Shown: positions 44,475 to 56,674, counted from the first letter of the stretch. The stretch: 64,000 nt of DNA from Apoda limacodes (GCA_946406115.1 OX291562.1:11500001-11564000); one strand, 5' to 3'. A program made the numbers and translations. Notes: generated from the sequence alone by a model not told the origin.

Positions 44475-46525
44475 GGTTCGCCTTTATTCTTTCTCTTTCT
44501 TTCCCCATAACACTCGCAACAACCCTGACGTGCTGGACATAGCGCTTCTAAAGAATGTAAGGCTAAGCTTTCGCTCTATAGATGTGCTTGACCAACTTGA
44601 CTCGGACAACCGCCCTGTCCTCCTCCGATCAGGTTCCCCTTCGGACACTCCTCCCAACACTAGAACCTTGACGAACTGGAATTAATTCGGGCAATTACTC
44701 GAAGCTTGCTACATCTAGATCGCGTTCCCAGTAATATATCTTCCGCGAACGATATAAACGTAGCTATCGACTCAGTCACTAGCCATCTGACCGCCACCGT
44801 TGGCGAGTGCTCAAGACTGGTGCCGGTTGGTGACTACCACCACCTAATCCTGCCTCAGCACATCAGGTCGCTAGTGACTGAGAGTAACGCGGCCTAACGT
44901 AGACGCGATCGCGCTCCCACTACCGCTTCTAAAACAAAGCTCGCTTTAACGCCTTACACCGCCGTGTAGGCTGTCGCTGAGCTTAGCGGCCAACGTTCCG
45001 GTTTTCTGATGGACAATATTACTCCTTGTCAATTAGCTTATTGGCGCTTAGCCAGAGCATTGAAATCAGACACTTTAACTTCCTCCCTCCGTTAGCCCGT
45101 CCCAATAACGTTCCCGCGTTCTATGACGACGAAAAAGCGGATTGCCTTGCATCTAGCCACCAAGCCCAACGTGCCTTAAGCACACAGCCATTCGATCCCG
45201 ATCATGCGCGAGAGGTAGACGGTGAAGTGGGGCGCAGAACTTCTCTGGCCCCACAGGATCCACTGCCCTCCGTCACAGCTAACGAGTTCAAACAGGTCAT
45301 CAAAGACCTTCGCCCCGTAAAGTCTCCAGCGCGGACGGTATCTCTAACGATTTCCTAAAGCACCTCACTCTTCCTCTTCTCTGCCTTCTAGTAGCGATCT
45401 TCAATGCTGCCATCGAAAATTGCACCTTTCCTTTTCAATGGAAAGATGCAATTGTTATAGGCCTCCATAAGCCAGGGAAAGCTCTTACCGAGCCGTCCTC
45501 CTACCACCCTATAAGTTTACTAACGGCCCTTGGTAAATTTTACGAACGTCTCCTCCTCGCTTGCCTACGGAACACTATAGCCTTCAGATGCATCTTAATG
45601 GACGAGCAGTTCGGCTTTCGCGCCAAACACTCGTGCTTCCACCAAGTCTTCCGCATTACGGAACATATTCTCACTGGCTTTCAACCAGTATTAGGAAAGC
45701 CCCGTCACACGGGCGCTGTCTTCTTCGATGTAGCGAAAGCTTGCGACAAAGTCTGGCACAACGGTTTAATTTATACACTGTACAACTATCAGTTGCCAGA
45801 CCACCTTGTGCTCATCATACGAGACTATTTGTCGAACCGCAGTTTTCGCTAAAGAGTGGAAGGCACTCTCTCTTCCCCACCGTTCCATAGAAGCAAGAGT
45901 CCCGCATGGGTCCGTGCTCGCCCCTATCTTGTTCCTTCTGTACACAAACGATATCGCTAAAACGATAGGTTCTCTTCACCAAAGGCCGCCCTCCGCGACC
46001 AGCTTACCTCTCACTCTTCGGCCGTGCCATTCCTTGACAAAACAAGGCCAAATATCTAGGAGTGATTCTGGATTTGAACAAAGGATTCGATCACACTAAA
46101 ATATTAAAAGACCGAGCCGCCTATGTCCTCGGTCGCTTATATCCCATGATAGGTTAGTACAGTAAGATGTCGCTTAGAAATAAGCTGACTCTTTATGTCA
46201 CCTGCATCCGCCCCATACTAGCTTATGTTAGCGTCTTGTATGCGTTATCTAAACGCAATCTCCATAAACTCATGACCCTCCAAAACCATTGTTAGGCGGC
46301 CTCGGCACGTACTAACGGCCCCAGATGACGATCTCGCTATCCGGATAGCGAGATTAAACTCAATGACCTCCCTTAACAGGGCCTCCCCCTAAAATGACGC
46401 CGACGTCCAATCGCAACCGCGTGACGGCAACCCCTCCTGGCGCTGACTCGATTTCGGGTTCGAGGCTCACGCTGGTCGAAGGGACGACCCCGACAGCGAC
46501 AACCTACGCCGAGGCTCCCCCCAAA
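44475..46525 (+). mobile_element. Jockey-like LINE, copy B (broken)
   Basis: It starts in the endonuclease end (NPDVLDIALLKNVRLSFRSI near 44530). It continues through the pre-RT region (45026-45358: PARPNNVP-like, HAREVDGEVGRRTSL), the RT fingers (KDLRPVKSPARTVS with a frameshift), DEQFGFRAKHSCFHQVFRIT, FFDVAKACDKVWHNGLIYTL, and EARVPHGSVLAPILFLLYTN (PQG has become PHG). The FADD region is lost by deletion near 45990. The thumb and part of the C-terminus are also deleted near 46285. It is the same family as A and C and the most decayed of the three. Confidence 0.85.
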
Positions 46526-47230
46526 GCGTTGGTTTATATATATTCCTGCAAACTTTACGTGTAACATTTTAAATTATTTTATATTACATTTTGGGGTTTT
46601 GATAAGCTAACTTTGATTTCAATTGCTAAAATACAATGCACAAAAATGTTGTCCACGCAAGTGATTGGTACATCTATGAATAAATAAAAACTCACCAGAT
46701 TTTGTTATTACTGAACGATAAGCCGCTCGTCTCACTTCTGCAATGCCTGACGCCTGACGTTCGTCTAAAATCTAACTCTGTGATTAGTTGCTGCTGTTGT
46801 GTTCAACAGCAAGCCTTTATTTGGGCAAATCTAAAGTAACTAAAGTCGTGTGACTGACGCATATTGTGTTTTCAATTCAAAATAATGACAAAAAGGTTTT
46901 TTAGAGCATTGTGTGTAAAGTATATTTAACTACGATGATTTCAGTATATGTAACATACAAATACACTGAAATTTAGTGAAGCAGTAACCAAATGATTTGT
47001 TGCAACGGGAAGTGTGACGCGATGAGAATGCGAAAAATATATTTTAGCTTCTACTACAACGAGCATTATTTGTTTAGTAGCTTAATATATGTCTTACCCT
47101 CCAATTCCTAATTTATATTTCTAACTTAAACCGTTTAGAAAATATAACTGTGTGACTGTTAAATTTGAGCTACGATGAGAAGTACCCAAACAGAATGACG
47201 TATTGCCACATTGCCACAACTGCCTCATAG
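46526..47230. other. No gene seen
   Basis: AT-rich intronic sequence without recognised repeats. Confidence 0.4.
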
Positions 47231-47348
47231 TCCACACGCGCGAGTGATGCCCCTGGTGTTGCAAGCGTCCATAGGCTACGGTGACTGCTTACCCTCAGGC
47301 GAACCGTAAGCTTGTTTGCCACCTTAGTGGTATGAAAAAAAAAAAAAA
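47231..47348 (+). mobile_element. Solo 3' end of the LINE IV family with poly(A)
   Basis: CGCGAGTGATGCCCCTGGTG, GTTGCAAGCGTCCATAGGC and GCTTGTTTGCCACCTTAGTG match LINE IV (26950-27050), followed by 14 A at 47335-47348. Only about 110 bp were inserted. Confidence 0.8.
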
Positions 47349-47379
47349 CCTGTCACATGGGCTGATGACCGAGGACGTC

Positions 47380-47720
47380 ATCTGTATAGTCAGTCTCACT
47401 GTTTGTATGTGTTATGGTGCCGTAACCCACCTATTCAGGTGGCTGAAATTCGTTCAAGAAAGGCAAGAAGATTTCCTATCTATTCGAAATAATGACCTTC
47501 GAAATAGTGTATAAACTCACATAGGTAGCTCATTCCACAACCAAAGCGTTCGCGGGAGGAAGTTTCTCTCATAGTTGTATATTGTCTGACACCGCCCAGA
47601 CTATTCAGGTTCTTAGGTGTAACGATAAACCCCTGTCGGTTGTGAGAAAGTTGTGTCTTGCAATTTTACACAATTTCTGACCAAAAAATATTTCGTGATA
47701 TTTGGCGAGACTCCCCAAAG
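47380..47720 (-). mobile_element. LINE 3'-region fragment
   Basis: The minus-strand reading gives RQGFIVTPKNLNSLGGVRQY and, in another frame, ERNFLPRTLWLWNELP, a pattern seen near the end of Jockey-type ORF2 (xxFxxRxxxLWNxLP). The following part matches 22425-22500. Confidence 0.55.
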
Positions 47721-48138
47721 TGGGACGGGGTGATTCTCTCACGTGAGATTAAATGAGATTCGGCGCGACAATAAATAATGGATGCACCATAAGCATAATT
47801 TTCGTTTTTTTTTGCGTTTGTTGCAATTTTTGCTTTCTTGTGCGATATTTAGGATCCAGACTAGTCCTTTTTGCAACACAAAAAAAAATTTTTGGGTCCA
47901 AAAAACGGGTCTGAGCTTGCAACAATTTTTTTCCTTAAAAAAAAAACAATGTTTAGCCTGGACTATTACAAAAACTAAAGCCAGTTCCCTAAATTTTACT
48001 TAAGATTTTGATTTCAAAATCACCGTTTTCGGTCTCCTAATTGCGAAATTAAAATGTAAAGTAAAACTTAGGGAACTTAAAGATTATGGTAAATCAATTT
48101 TGTATGAAAAACAATCTATTTATGGCTTTTACCCTTAA
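47721..48138. other. No gene seen
   Basis: Homopolymer-rich (A and T runs at 47800-47950) intronic sequence. Confidence 0.4.
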
Positions 48139-48537
48139 GTTTAGGGTTGCCAACTGTTCCTTTTTTATTTAAGCGTAACCAGCTCAAAAAATTCGGGTTT
48201 TCGATTTTTTTACGGCAGAAAAATTTAAGAGGGCTGAAAGTGCTCATGAATAGTCATGGGCGCAAAATTGAACGAAGCCTCTGTTTCCCTCCCCCAATGC
48301 CAAGCAGCGTCACCGCATGAGGGCGTAGATTCAAACAGCCACGAATAACACGCTAGATAGTATTATATAATCTGTGACGCTATATAGAATCTCGGTTTTC
48401 GACCGCGACACCTCCGACCGTAAATACGGGAATTTTGTCATCCCGTATTTTAGTTTGCTATTTACGGGTTTTTTAATTTTATTAAGGCCTCAAAAACGGG
48501 GTAACTCGTAAAATACGGGGTATCTGGCAAGCCTACT
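48139..48537. mobile_element. MITE with GGGTTGCCA-type ends
   Basis: TAGGGTTGCCAACTGTTCC at the left and, in reverse, TAGGCTTGCCAGATACCCCG at the right. Such ends are typical of hAT-like MITEs. It ends about 50 bp before exon 4. Target duplications are not clear. Confidence 0.5.
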
Positions 48538-48589
48538 TAAGTTGCTTGTTCCAAGTCTCAAGTTGTTGATTTTTTTACGTTTTTTTCAG

Positions 48590-48777
48590 ATCGCCAAATA
48601 TAAGGGGAATTTTGTTGACATCAACGGGAGTGGCGCATTGTCTTGCCGTATTGCTCGCTTTTACAGCAGGACTGTCTTCTTACACTACTATAGGATACGT
48701 CATTCTAGTCCTTTCTTTATTCTATGCATTGGGCTGTATTTATATCCCTGAATCACCTGTATTTCATCTGATTAAAG
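48590..48777 (+). CDS. Tret1-like sugar transporter, exon 4 (TM5-6)
   Basis: It reads SPNIRGILLTSTGVAHCLAV, completing the EIxxxxxRG motif begun in exon 3. TM5 and TM6 follow (LAVLLAFTAGLSS; GYVILVLSLFYALGCIY), then IPESPVFHLIKG. PESPxxHL is the signature after TM6 (PESPRxL in most members; the usual Arg is Val here). The acceptor is TTTTTTCAG|A and the donor G|GTAAGA. Phases fit exon 3 and exon 5 exactly. The frame is intact. A MITE lies just upstream and a hAT element starts 49 bp downstream. Confidence 0.92.
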
Positions 48778-49103
48778 GTAAGAGATTTTTTTTTGTGTGA
48801 CCAATATTTTTTCCATTGTTAAGAGCACGTATGGGGCAACAACCGGCCCGCTGTAAGATATGATCCGGCCCGCGAGACATTTTGAAAAAACCCAATAAAA
48901 AAATATTACATTAGGTACTTATACTCACGGGAGTGATAGTGAGGCGGCAAACAACAAATTCCTTGATGTTTTCCGACTCAGTCTTTGATAATCGCCGCCA
49001 CTCGGCTTGCTCAATCAAATTCTTTGAGGTTTGCCGCCTCACGGGCGACACATCAAAAGATTTATTGCTTCTCAATTATTTCAGATTAGTCCTTCATTTT
49101 GCC

Positions 49104-49146
49104 TATATAAGCGGGTGGATGGCCCGAAACCGAACGTTAGTTCAGT
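49104..49146 (+). promoter_or_regulatory. Possible promoter of the hAT element
   Basis: TATATAA at 49104-49110 is followed by the arthropod initiator TCAGT at 49142-49146. The spacing of about 40 bp is longer than the usual 30, so the pairing is tentative. It lies 150 bp before the transposase ATG. Confidence 0.35.
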
Positions 49147-49295
49147 TCTATTTGAGCTACGGATGTGATAACTTGGACAAGCGATATCCTAGCGAACTGA
49201 TCGAGCAATCAACTTGCTTTGTGACTTTGTGTGCATCTTGAGTGGTTACTAACTATAGTTTGTTATTAAGTTTATTGAACGAAAAGTAAACAAAA

Positions 49296-50999
49296 ATGAT
49301 GTCTGGTGGATAGAAACGAAAAGTAGATACAGAGGTTTCAAGAAAAATGGACTGAAGAATTCCTTTTTAGCTTGCACAATGTAAGCCTATTTGTTTGCTG
49401 TGTAATGAAGCCATTTCAGTAATGAAAGAATTCAATATAAAGAGGCATTGATCAACTAAGCATGGTACGCTGCACTCATTGACAGGACAATTAAAAACAG
49501 ACAAAATCCAGAAGCTTACCGCAAATTTGGAAAAACATAAACAAAGAACTCAACTTGATAATGTTGTGAAAGCTAGTTTTATAGTTAGCTCAAATTAGCA
49601 AAGGCATTAAAACCATTTGCCGAAGAAGAATTTATCAAGGAGTGTATGTTAGAAGTTTGCGGTATTTTGTGTAAAATTAGAAAAAATTAGTTTGTCAAGA
49701 CGAACTGTTGTTCGACGTATAGAAATAATGGCTAATGATATAATAACAACATTGACTGACCGTATGGCTAGTTCTGAATCGTTTTCCATAGCATAAGACG
49801 AGAGTTTGACCGATTTGTCTGACACGGCTCAATTGGCTATATTTATTCGAGGTGTTGATAAGGAGTTCACTGTTACTGAGCCTTTACAGCCGCTCAAAGA
49901 AACCACTACAGTAGATGATATTTTATTGAAGTTCAAAAGGTATTCACAAGTTTTGGCTTGCCATGGTTAAATTTAATTGGAGTATGCACTGATGGTGCAC
50001 CTTCTATGGTCGATTTACGAAAGGGTTTCATCGGAATTTTGATTAAAAAAGCAACAGAATTAAATGTGCAAAAAGATGATTTGATAGTCCTTCATTGCAT
50101 TATCCACCAAAAGAACTTGTGTTCTAAGTCCATTCGACTCCAGAATGCTATGAATGTGGTAGTAAAAACCAACAATTTTATTCGATCCCGAGGGCTTAAC
50201 TATCGTCAGTTCAAGGCGTGTTTGGATGAAATATCAGCTGAATATACCGACGTTACATATTATTGTGAAGTCAGATGGCTGAGCAAAAGAAAAATGTTGA
50301 AACGGTTTTACGAGCTTAGAAATGAGATAGCAGACTTTATGAAAATAAAAGATACACCACTATCTGAATTAAGTGATCTAAAATGGATATCTGACTTAGC
50401 ATTTATCGTCGGCTATTTGAATGATTTAAATTTGAAACTTCAAAAACAAGGACAGTTAGTAAATGATTTGTACAGCCATTTAAAAGCGTTTTAGATCAAA
50501 CTACGCTTGTGAGAGTCATAGATGCTGTCTGCGTATGAAAATATTGCTTATGCTCAATATGCTGAAGAACTCAAGTTACTGTCGGAACAATTTTCGAACA
50601 GATTTAGCGACTTCAAACACATGGAAGTTTATTTGCTACTCCTACAAAATGTAATGTACAAAATGCTCATATACACTTACAAATGGAGTTGATCAAGATT
50701 CAAGAAAACTCACTCCTAAAATCCAAATTTGAAGACGTTGCGTTATGCGATTTCTATAAAAATACCAAGAAAAAGACAATTTTCCGCAGCTTAGAAAATT
50801 CGCTAGAAGATTGATTTGTGCGTTTGGCATTACTTATAAATGCGAACAGTTCTTTTCATTGATGAATGTTAATAAATCAACACATCGTACAAGACTGACT
50901 GACGATAATTTGGAAAATTCTTTACGTCTTTGTATCAGTGGAATTGATCCAAATATCGATGGATTAGTTTCCCGAATTCAAGCTCAAGTGTCTCATTGA
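49296..50999 (+). pseudogene. hAT transposase (GTF2IRD2/ZBED-like), pseudogene
   Basis: The N-terminus shows a BED-type zinc finger pattern (CLLCNEAISVMKEFNIKRH...H). The next parts are LTGQLKTDKIQKLTANLEKH, RTVVRRIEIMANDI, DESLTDLSDTAQLAIFIRGV (first Asp region) and an uninterrupted 178 codons (49958-50494) with WLNLIGVCTDGAPSM, LHCIIHQKNLCSKS and VTYYCEVRWLSKRKMLKRF. These blocks define the hAT catalytic core (CTDGAxxM; HCxxHxxxL; VRWLS). The C-terminal dimerisation part ends YKCEQFFSLMNVNKSTHRTR...SH. At least six stops or frameshifts make it inactive. Confidence 0.85.
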
Positions 51000-51259
51000 T
51001 TTGGGTGTATTTAACTTTCGTAGTTTGTAACAATTGCAAATTTAACGATTTGATTATAAAGTACGATTTTCTAAAATTTCATTTTGTTATTTTAATAAAT
51101 TGGACTATAATAACATTTTCGTATTATTTCATGTCTAATATCTATCGCAAAAAATATTATCACTACTTTAAAATGCACTAAGTACTTTTAAACGCGGCCC
51201 GCGAACGAATTTGTACGCTAAAGTTTGGTCCTCAACATGTCAAAGGTTGCCCATACCTG

Positions 51260-54200
51260 TGTGACGACACCATATTTACGCCTTAAACATTTTTGTAATA
51301 CAATGTTTTATTCAAGTTTTAGCGCGCAGATTTTCATTAGTGAACAAATCTCAATGAACGTACTACTTATAGCAAAATGTATCATTAAATCAGAATGGCG
51401 CGTTCAAATATACAAGTTCAGTAATTTTATACATTAGATGAGAAGTTATGATTTATTTTATTAAAGGTTAAAAGCTAACAAAATATAAGTACGAATGACT
51501 CAAATGTAAAAAGTTACACTATAAACTTACGGATCATAAGCACCAAAACAAAATTAATTGTTAAATGTAGGCAGTAATCTAACTCCCGATTTATTAATTC
51601 GGATTCTAGACAAAATGAAGTTGCATAAGTTTTGAACCAGTGGCGCGAGTATGGATGCTTTAAAACGTACTGTGATTCGATATTTGTTTGGAAGGCAAGT
51701 TGATTTGAGGACGTTTTAAGACAATCGCTGATTGGTGTTTAAGCAATATAGTAATAGCATCACTTCATATGCCCTTCAAAAGTAGTTTCATAACATTTAC
51801 ACGAATGAAATTTAATTCGAAAATTAAACGTAAGATAAATTGGAGGCCCTCTAGATAGGATTTGTTTTGTAATCCGCGGTTTTCGTTGAGTATAACCGCA
51901 GAAGTTTAAGTTACTTAGAACTGTTATAGTATTGAAAACACCCGCGAGACTTACCTAAGTCAGTCGTTTAACAACCATTAGGGTAGCCTCGTACAATAAA
52001 TATTCTAACAATGATAAAGGGTAGTTGACTTGGTTTTCACGTATTCCGTATAATGGTATGACGTGTCAGTTTATTTGAAATTACCCGGGGTTTGTTAGAA
52101 CTTTACGAACATTTAAAGCATAATATTAATATTCTATTAGTTTAGATTAATTAGGCCGTTTTATCTAGACCTTTCATATTATTCTAGGACTCTTTAATAA
52201 GACCCCAACCAACATAACTAAAATTATACTCAAAAATATTCTTTTTCCTTTGTTAAAGTTAATTAAGGCCGGACATCCGTCGGGAATAAAAAAATTGGAT
52301 GGGGGGGTATGAAATGTGGGGAGAGAAGGTTTTTAGAGAGGGGTTAGTGGTGATAAAAGTGCGTGGTCCCAAACATACAGAACATTCGATTGCCGTCGTT
52401 TAAATTGTCGAAACGCTGCCCTAGAAGGAGAAAACCATAGTCTACGCTTGTGGGTCACTAGAAGCCACCACGTCGGGTTAAACTACAGCCAGATTGTACC
52501 ACTATTACTGGTTAGTAAATACTTTTATATTAGAAGTTACAGTGAAAATATTGTATGTTCGTTGTGAAATCCTTTAGGTTGTGTTTTAAAAATATCTAAA
52601 TTAATGTTAAAACATCAAATGACGGGCCCCCTTTTGCCGGTTAGAAATTTATGGTAGAAAGAAATCTCAATCACCTCAGTAGGAAGGACCTTGTTTCTAG
52701 GACATTTTCAGCTAGATTAAGATAAATCTTCTATAAAAGTAGAAGTGGGAACTAAAATTATACCAGCCATAATAATTATATAGCCCACTAAAGAACTAGG
52801 TCTGCCAAGAGATACAGTAATTAATATGTGTAATCCATGTCCATCCTTAGCGGCGTTAGTAGGGTTTTACTATTTTGGCTGGTTAGCTAGTGTAGGTGAG
52901 CGCTAATGTACATTGTAAGGGGGCGCCCCTTAAACCTACTTTCAGTTCGCAAGTCCTGATCACATAACTACCTAGTTCCCACTTTACAAAACGAATGGAT
53001 TAAGCATTTGTATGGATTTTACTTTCAAATGTGGAAGTAGTATAAATTAGGGTTTCTTTGTGTAGGGATGACAGAAAAATCATATAACCTTTTAATACCT
53101 ATGTTTTTTAGTTCTGATATTCGAGTATTTGCTTTGTTTAGGTGTTATGTTCTGACTTTAGAAATGGTAAAACTCAATGTGGGCATTATTTATGATCGTA
53201 GGTTTAGCTATATTTATTTTGACGATTAATTTCTTTTATGCTTATTTGGTATACTATTGATCGCTATATTACTCTGACATACCTCTAAAACAACTGGGTT
53301 TACTACTTATTTGACACAAAGGTTTTCGGGTCCTACTACTTTTGATGATCACGCTTGGCCAAATAAGATAATTATCTACATTATCATTACATATTAGATT
53401 TATTTTCTCTCGCGTTTGAATGTGTGGAGGTTGCGAGTTTGCCTAAAACATTTAATTATATTATTAATCTATTTATATTGTTAAAAGGAACAAAATAATT
53501 ACACCTGGTATAGAGCATGTTTAGTGATAACATAAGGTAAATATAAATTGTCTATATCTTTATAGCATATGATACTTGTATTATATGTGACTGCCAGTCT
53601 CGACGGGAAGAGTGTTTTTTTACGTGACTCTTCATTGTTCTGGCGAAACATGCAGCAACATAATGGAAATGTCAAAGTTAATGGAAGAAAATGAATTCGA
53701 AGATGAACTTCCAACTGTGACTCCAATTTTAACTCCTCATTCATTCCTCGAACTTTCACATTTGACGTTAATTTAGAGATTCTGAGCCACAGCCTGGACC
53801 ATTGAAGAAAAGTAGATTAGAGTAGCTAGCTAATAGGTGATTGAAAATATTATGATGTCAAGGATTACCTTATAAGCAAGATGTCCGTGGTGTAAGCCTA
53901 CTGGCAATACCACGTAAAAAAAAACGCGCCTACAGACTCTACCACATAGGTGGCGGTGAAAAGAGTTAGGAATGAATAAGTGAAGTTGTACGAATTTAAC
54001 AAAATTTTTTTAAGAATATATTTACAATAAAAAAAATCAAAAATAAGTTAAACATTTCGTTTTGACCGGATTCTCATGAGCATTGACGAACCCGGTCATC
54101 TTTGGAGCGCTGTTAAAGCGTTTTAAATGAATGAAATTAAAAAAAATTACAGAGAAAAATTTTCCTCAAAAGATCATTTACAAGATTGGTCTGAGGTAAT

Positions 54201-54687
54201 TTTTTTGTAAAATGTATAAAAAAAAAGTTAAAGAGCAAAAAAGAAAATTTTTATAAAAAAAATCTCACTTTGCTTATAACTTCTTTAATTTTTAATTTAG
54301 GGCAAAAAGTTAAATAAACATATTTGTAGGTAAAACAATTATCTACAAATATTTACCGGATTTATAACATTTATATGGATGAATAGTGCTAAAGATATTT
54401 TTTAACTAAATTTCAAGAAATCTTGTACTTGATATGGTTATGAATTAAGTTAAATTAGTCTTTTTGTAAAAAATATTTAAGTTTAAAATTTTAAATTAAA
54501 AACAATATTTTGTCTTTTTAATCAATGAATCTAATACTTTTATGTAGGTGATTTTTTAAGAACTGTTACAGCACTTGGCAATCATTCAAAGATTAATTGA
54601 TTATATTTATTAAAAAAACTCTCCACTCGTTCCTTTTTACAAAACTGGATTTTTATTAATTTAAAACTTCCTTGGAACTTTTAAAAA
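51260..54687. other. 3.4 kb without a recognised gene
   Basis: Intronic sequence. 52260-52960 contains GC-richer patches (TGGGGGGGTATG; GGGGCGCCCCTTAAACC) that may be an old element. 53640-53760 gives a protein-like plus-strand stretch (MEMSKLMEENEFEDELPTV) without a known family, and a competing minus-strand frame of 86 codons. 54000-54680 is very AT-rich. No splice-site-bounded transporter exon was seen. Confidence 0.4.
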
Positions 54688-54987
54688 CCGGCCAAGTGCG
54701 AGTTGGACTCACGCCCCGAGGGTTCCGTACCTTATACGTTATTTACAAATACAAACAAAAAAAAAAGTGTGTCGCTAAGCCAATCCAATCCAACCAATCC
54801 AAATACTGACCAAGCCCGACGTTGCTTAATTTTGAATACCGTTTCCAACAAATAAATTACCGTTTTTCTTATCATTATAACACATATTCTGTGAAAAGTT
54901 TAAGGTTTTTACCTATTTCGGTCTAAAAGATTTTTTATGTTTGAAAAGACAGACAGACAGTTGGCATCCTGTGGGTACGGAACCCTA
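54688..54987 (+). repeat. Lepidopteran GTTCCGTACC repeat, copy 3
   Basis: It runs from AAACCGGCCAAGTGCGAGTT and GGGTTCCGTACC to CAGACAGACAG and TGGGTACGGAACCCTAAAA. Confidence 0.75.
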
Positions 54988-55160
54988 AAAAACCGAAGAA
55001 CATGTTCCATTGTGTTTATTATAAAGCAGCAACTAACCGACTCATGGTAGACCACTCTGGCTCTTTCACTGCAAATAATAAACTGAAATGCATGCACACA
55101 ATTTATGTTAGGAACAAAGTTTAAGGTTTAATTAATAATAAGTATATATTATTGTTTACA

Positions 55161-55370
55161 TCCACCAATCAATCAATCAAAACAATATTTATTCAAGTAG
55201 GTTACTGAGAACACTTTTGAATCGTCACTACAATTTAAATGTTAACTTCTCCCAAAAAGAGCCGGCAAGAAACTTAACTATTTAAAGTAATAATACCAAG
55301 TAAGTCACCAAAACTCTGCTTCGTAATTGATGGTATGCACAATAAACTCATTTCATTTCATTTTATTTCA
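55161..55370 (-). mobile_element. LINE/SINE 3' end with (GATT)n tail
   Basis: On the minus strand GTTTCTTGCCGGCTCTTT, then ACGATTCAAAAGTGTT and TACTTGAATAAATATTGTTT lead into (GATT)n at 55165-55180. It is a relative of the 3' end at 28085-28310. Confidence 0.6.
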
Positions 55371-55411
55371 TTACACACAATACTTTGTAAATCAACTTAC
55401 AAGTATACAAT

Positions 55412-55545
55412 CTCTGTTGAAACGCTTATTAATAATATAAATAAGTACTAAAAACAAAGTTGTAATACACAAGTCAATTACATTTTTTTGTTTTAATGTA
55501 GCTTAGGGGGAGCACTATGTAAATGATAATTGTAAATTGACCTAT
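55412..55545 (+). repeat. Dispersed 150-bp repeat, copy 3, abutting exon 5
   Basis: TGTTGAAACGCTTATTAATA through TTTGTTTTAATGTAGCTTAG. Its right end lies about 10 bp before the acceptor AG of exon 5 (55554-55555), so the branch point and pyrimidine tract of this exon probably derive from or overlap the repeat. Confidence 0.6.
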
Positions 55546-55555
55546 TATTTTGTAG

Positions 55556-55932
55556 GAAAAGAAAATGCAGCAATATCTACCCTTCAATATTTAGGAAGGG
55601 ACAAAGAAATCGAAGAAATAAAATCTTTAAACGAAAATGCTTCAGAACAAGAATGGAAATGGCTCGATATATTTACAATCAAAAGCAATAGAAGATCTTT
55701 ATTGATTGCGTGTCCCCTTGTTATATTCAAATACTGTGGGGGGATCATTGCTGTATCCTATTTTACTACTACAATTTTCAAAGCAGCTCATTCTTCTGTA
55801 GAACCTGAAATAGCAACCATTATAATTGGAGCAACACAATTTCTTGGAACATTGGTTGTTCCTCAAATAATTGAAAAAGCTGGAAGACGGTTGTTATTGT
55901 TGATATCGACTGCTGCCTGCTGTCTCACCTTT
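55556..55932 (+). CDS. Tret1-like sugar transporter, exon 5 (central loop, TM7-8)
   Basis: This is the longest exon, 126 residues. ENAAISTLQYLGRDKEIEEI is the central cytoplasmic loop, followed by WKWLDIFTIKSNRRSLLIAC. TM7 reads PLVIFKYCGGIIAVSYFTTT, where most relatives have QQxSGxNxxxxY. Both glutamines and the asparagine are missing here. Then come EIATIIIGATQFLGTLVVPQ (TM8) and EKAGRRLLLLISTAACCLTF (the D-x-x-G-R-R motif with Glu-Lys, and TM9 start). The acceptor is TTTTGTAG|GA and the donor TTT|GTAAGT. Frame and phases are intact. The altered TM7 suggests changed or lost sugar binding. Confidence 0.92.
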
Positions 55933-56674
55933 GTAAGTTATTGTACTTTACATCCTTACCAGCCTTCTTACGTCCCCGATGTTGGGGAACCGGCCTTCCC
56001 TCATTTAAGGTGAGGGCAATCCATCCACCACGTGGGCTCAGTGATTTTGGATTTCACATAAGTCTTTTCGACAAATGCAAGTTATTTCACGGTCTTTTTC
56101 TTCACCTCAAGACAGTGGAATGACGAAACAACGTCTTGAGAAAATTAGATTCAGACCGTAGTGGGGTAGAAATACAATACTTCGTGAGGACTTGCCTAAC
56201 AACGTCTTCCAGTGACCATAGGTTTTTATGTGGTGTTGTTAATTTCACTAGATATTACTATCGTGATTTCATTCATATTTGAACACATCTTCAGAAGAAG
56301 AATCTAATTAATTTGAACGAAATAATGCCTACTTCATTGTGTTGTAACGGGTGTAAAGAGCATTAGTTTTGTATAGAATGAAAATAGAACTTGTAAACAT
56401 TCACTTGGTTCATCTTTACTTTTTATATTAAGACACATCGGTTGAACGCCTAACCCTCAGATTGCGAGGCAGACGCCTCGTCTACGGTGGTGGCCTAGTA
56501 GACACTTTTCAATTAGCCAATTAATTGGACGCCTAGGTAGATCATCAAATATAGAAAAGAAAGGATCAGAAATCGCACTGTATATTTCATGTATGTTGGG
56601 TTAGGTTCAGTTTCTCTTGTGTCAACGTAGATGCGGATCGAGCAAAGCGCGCGGAGCGTTCCAGTCAATTCCAT
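55933..56674. other. No gene seen
   Basis: Intronic. 55950-56130 (CTTACGTCCCCGATGTTGGG; ACCACGTGGGCTCAG) looks like a decayed GC-richer repeat. The remainder shows nothing. Confidence 0.35.

Larger units (their letters stand above)
48826..51259 (+). mobile_element. hAT-type DNA transposon carrying a broken transposase
   Basis: The ends are CACGTATGGGGCAAC and, in reverse, CAGGTATGGGCAACC. Subterminal CGGCCCGCGAG and GCGGCCCGCGAAC blocks lie near both ends, as in Charlie-like hAT elements. An 8-bp target duplication is not preserved. The transposase is on the plus strand, preceded by about 450 bp of leader with a 14-bp inverted repeat (GTGAGGCGGCAAAC at 48940, mirrored at 49026). Confidence 0.75.

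Noticed and set aside
53499..53759. Minus-strand frame of 86 codons as a gene
   Set aside because: No recognisable domain, no splice context, and a competing plus-strand reading looks equally plausible; left as unassigned.
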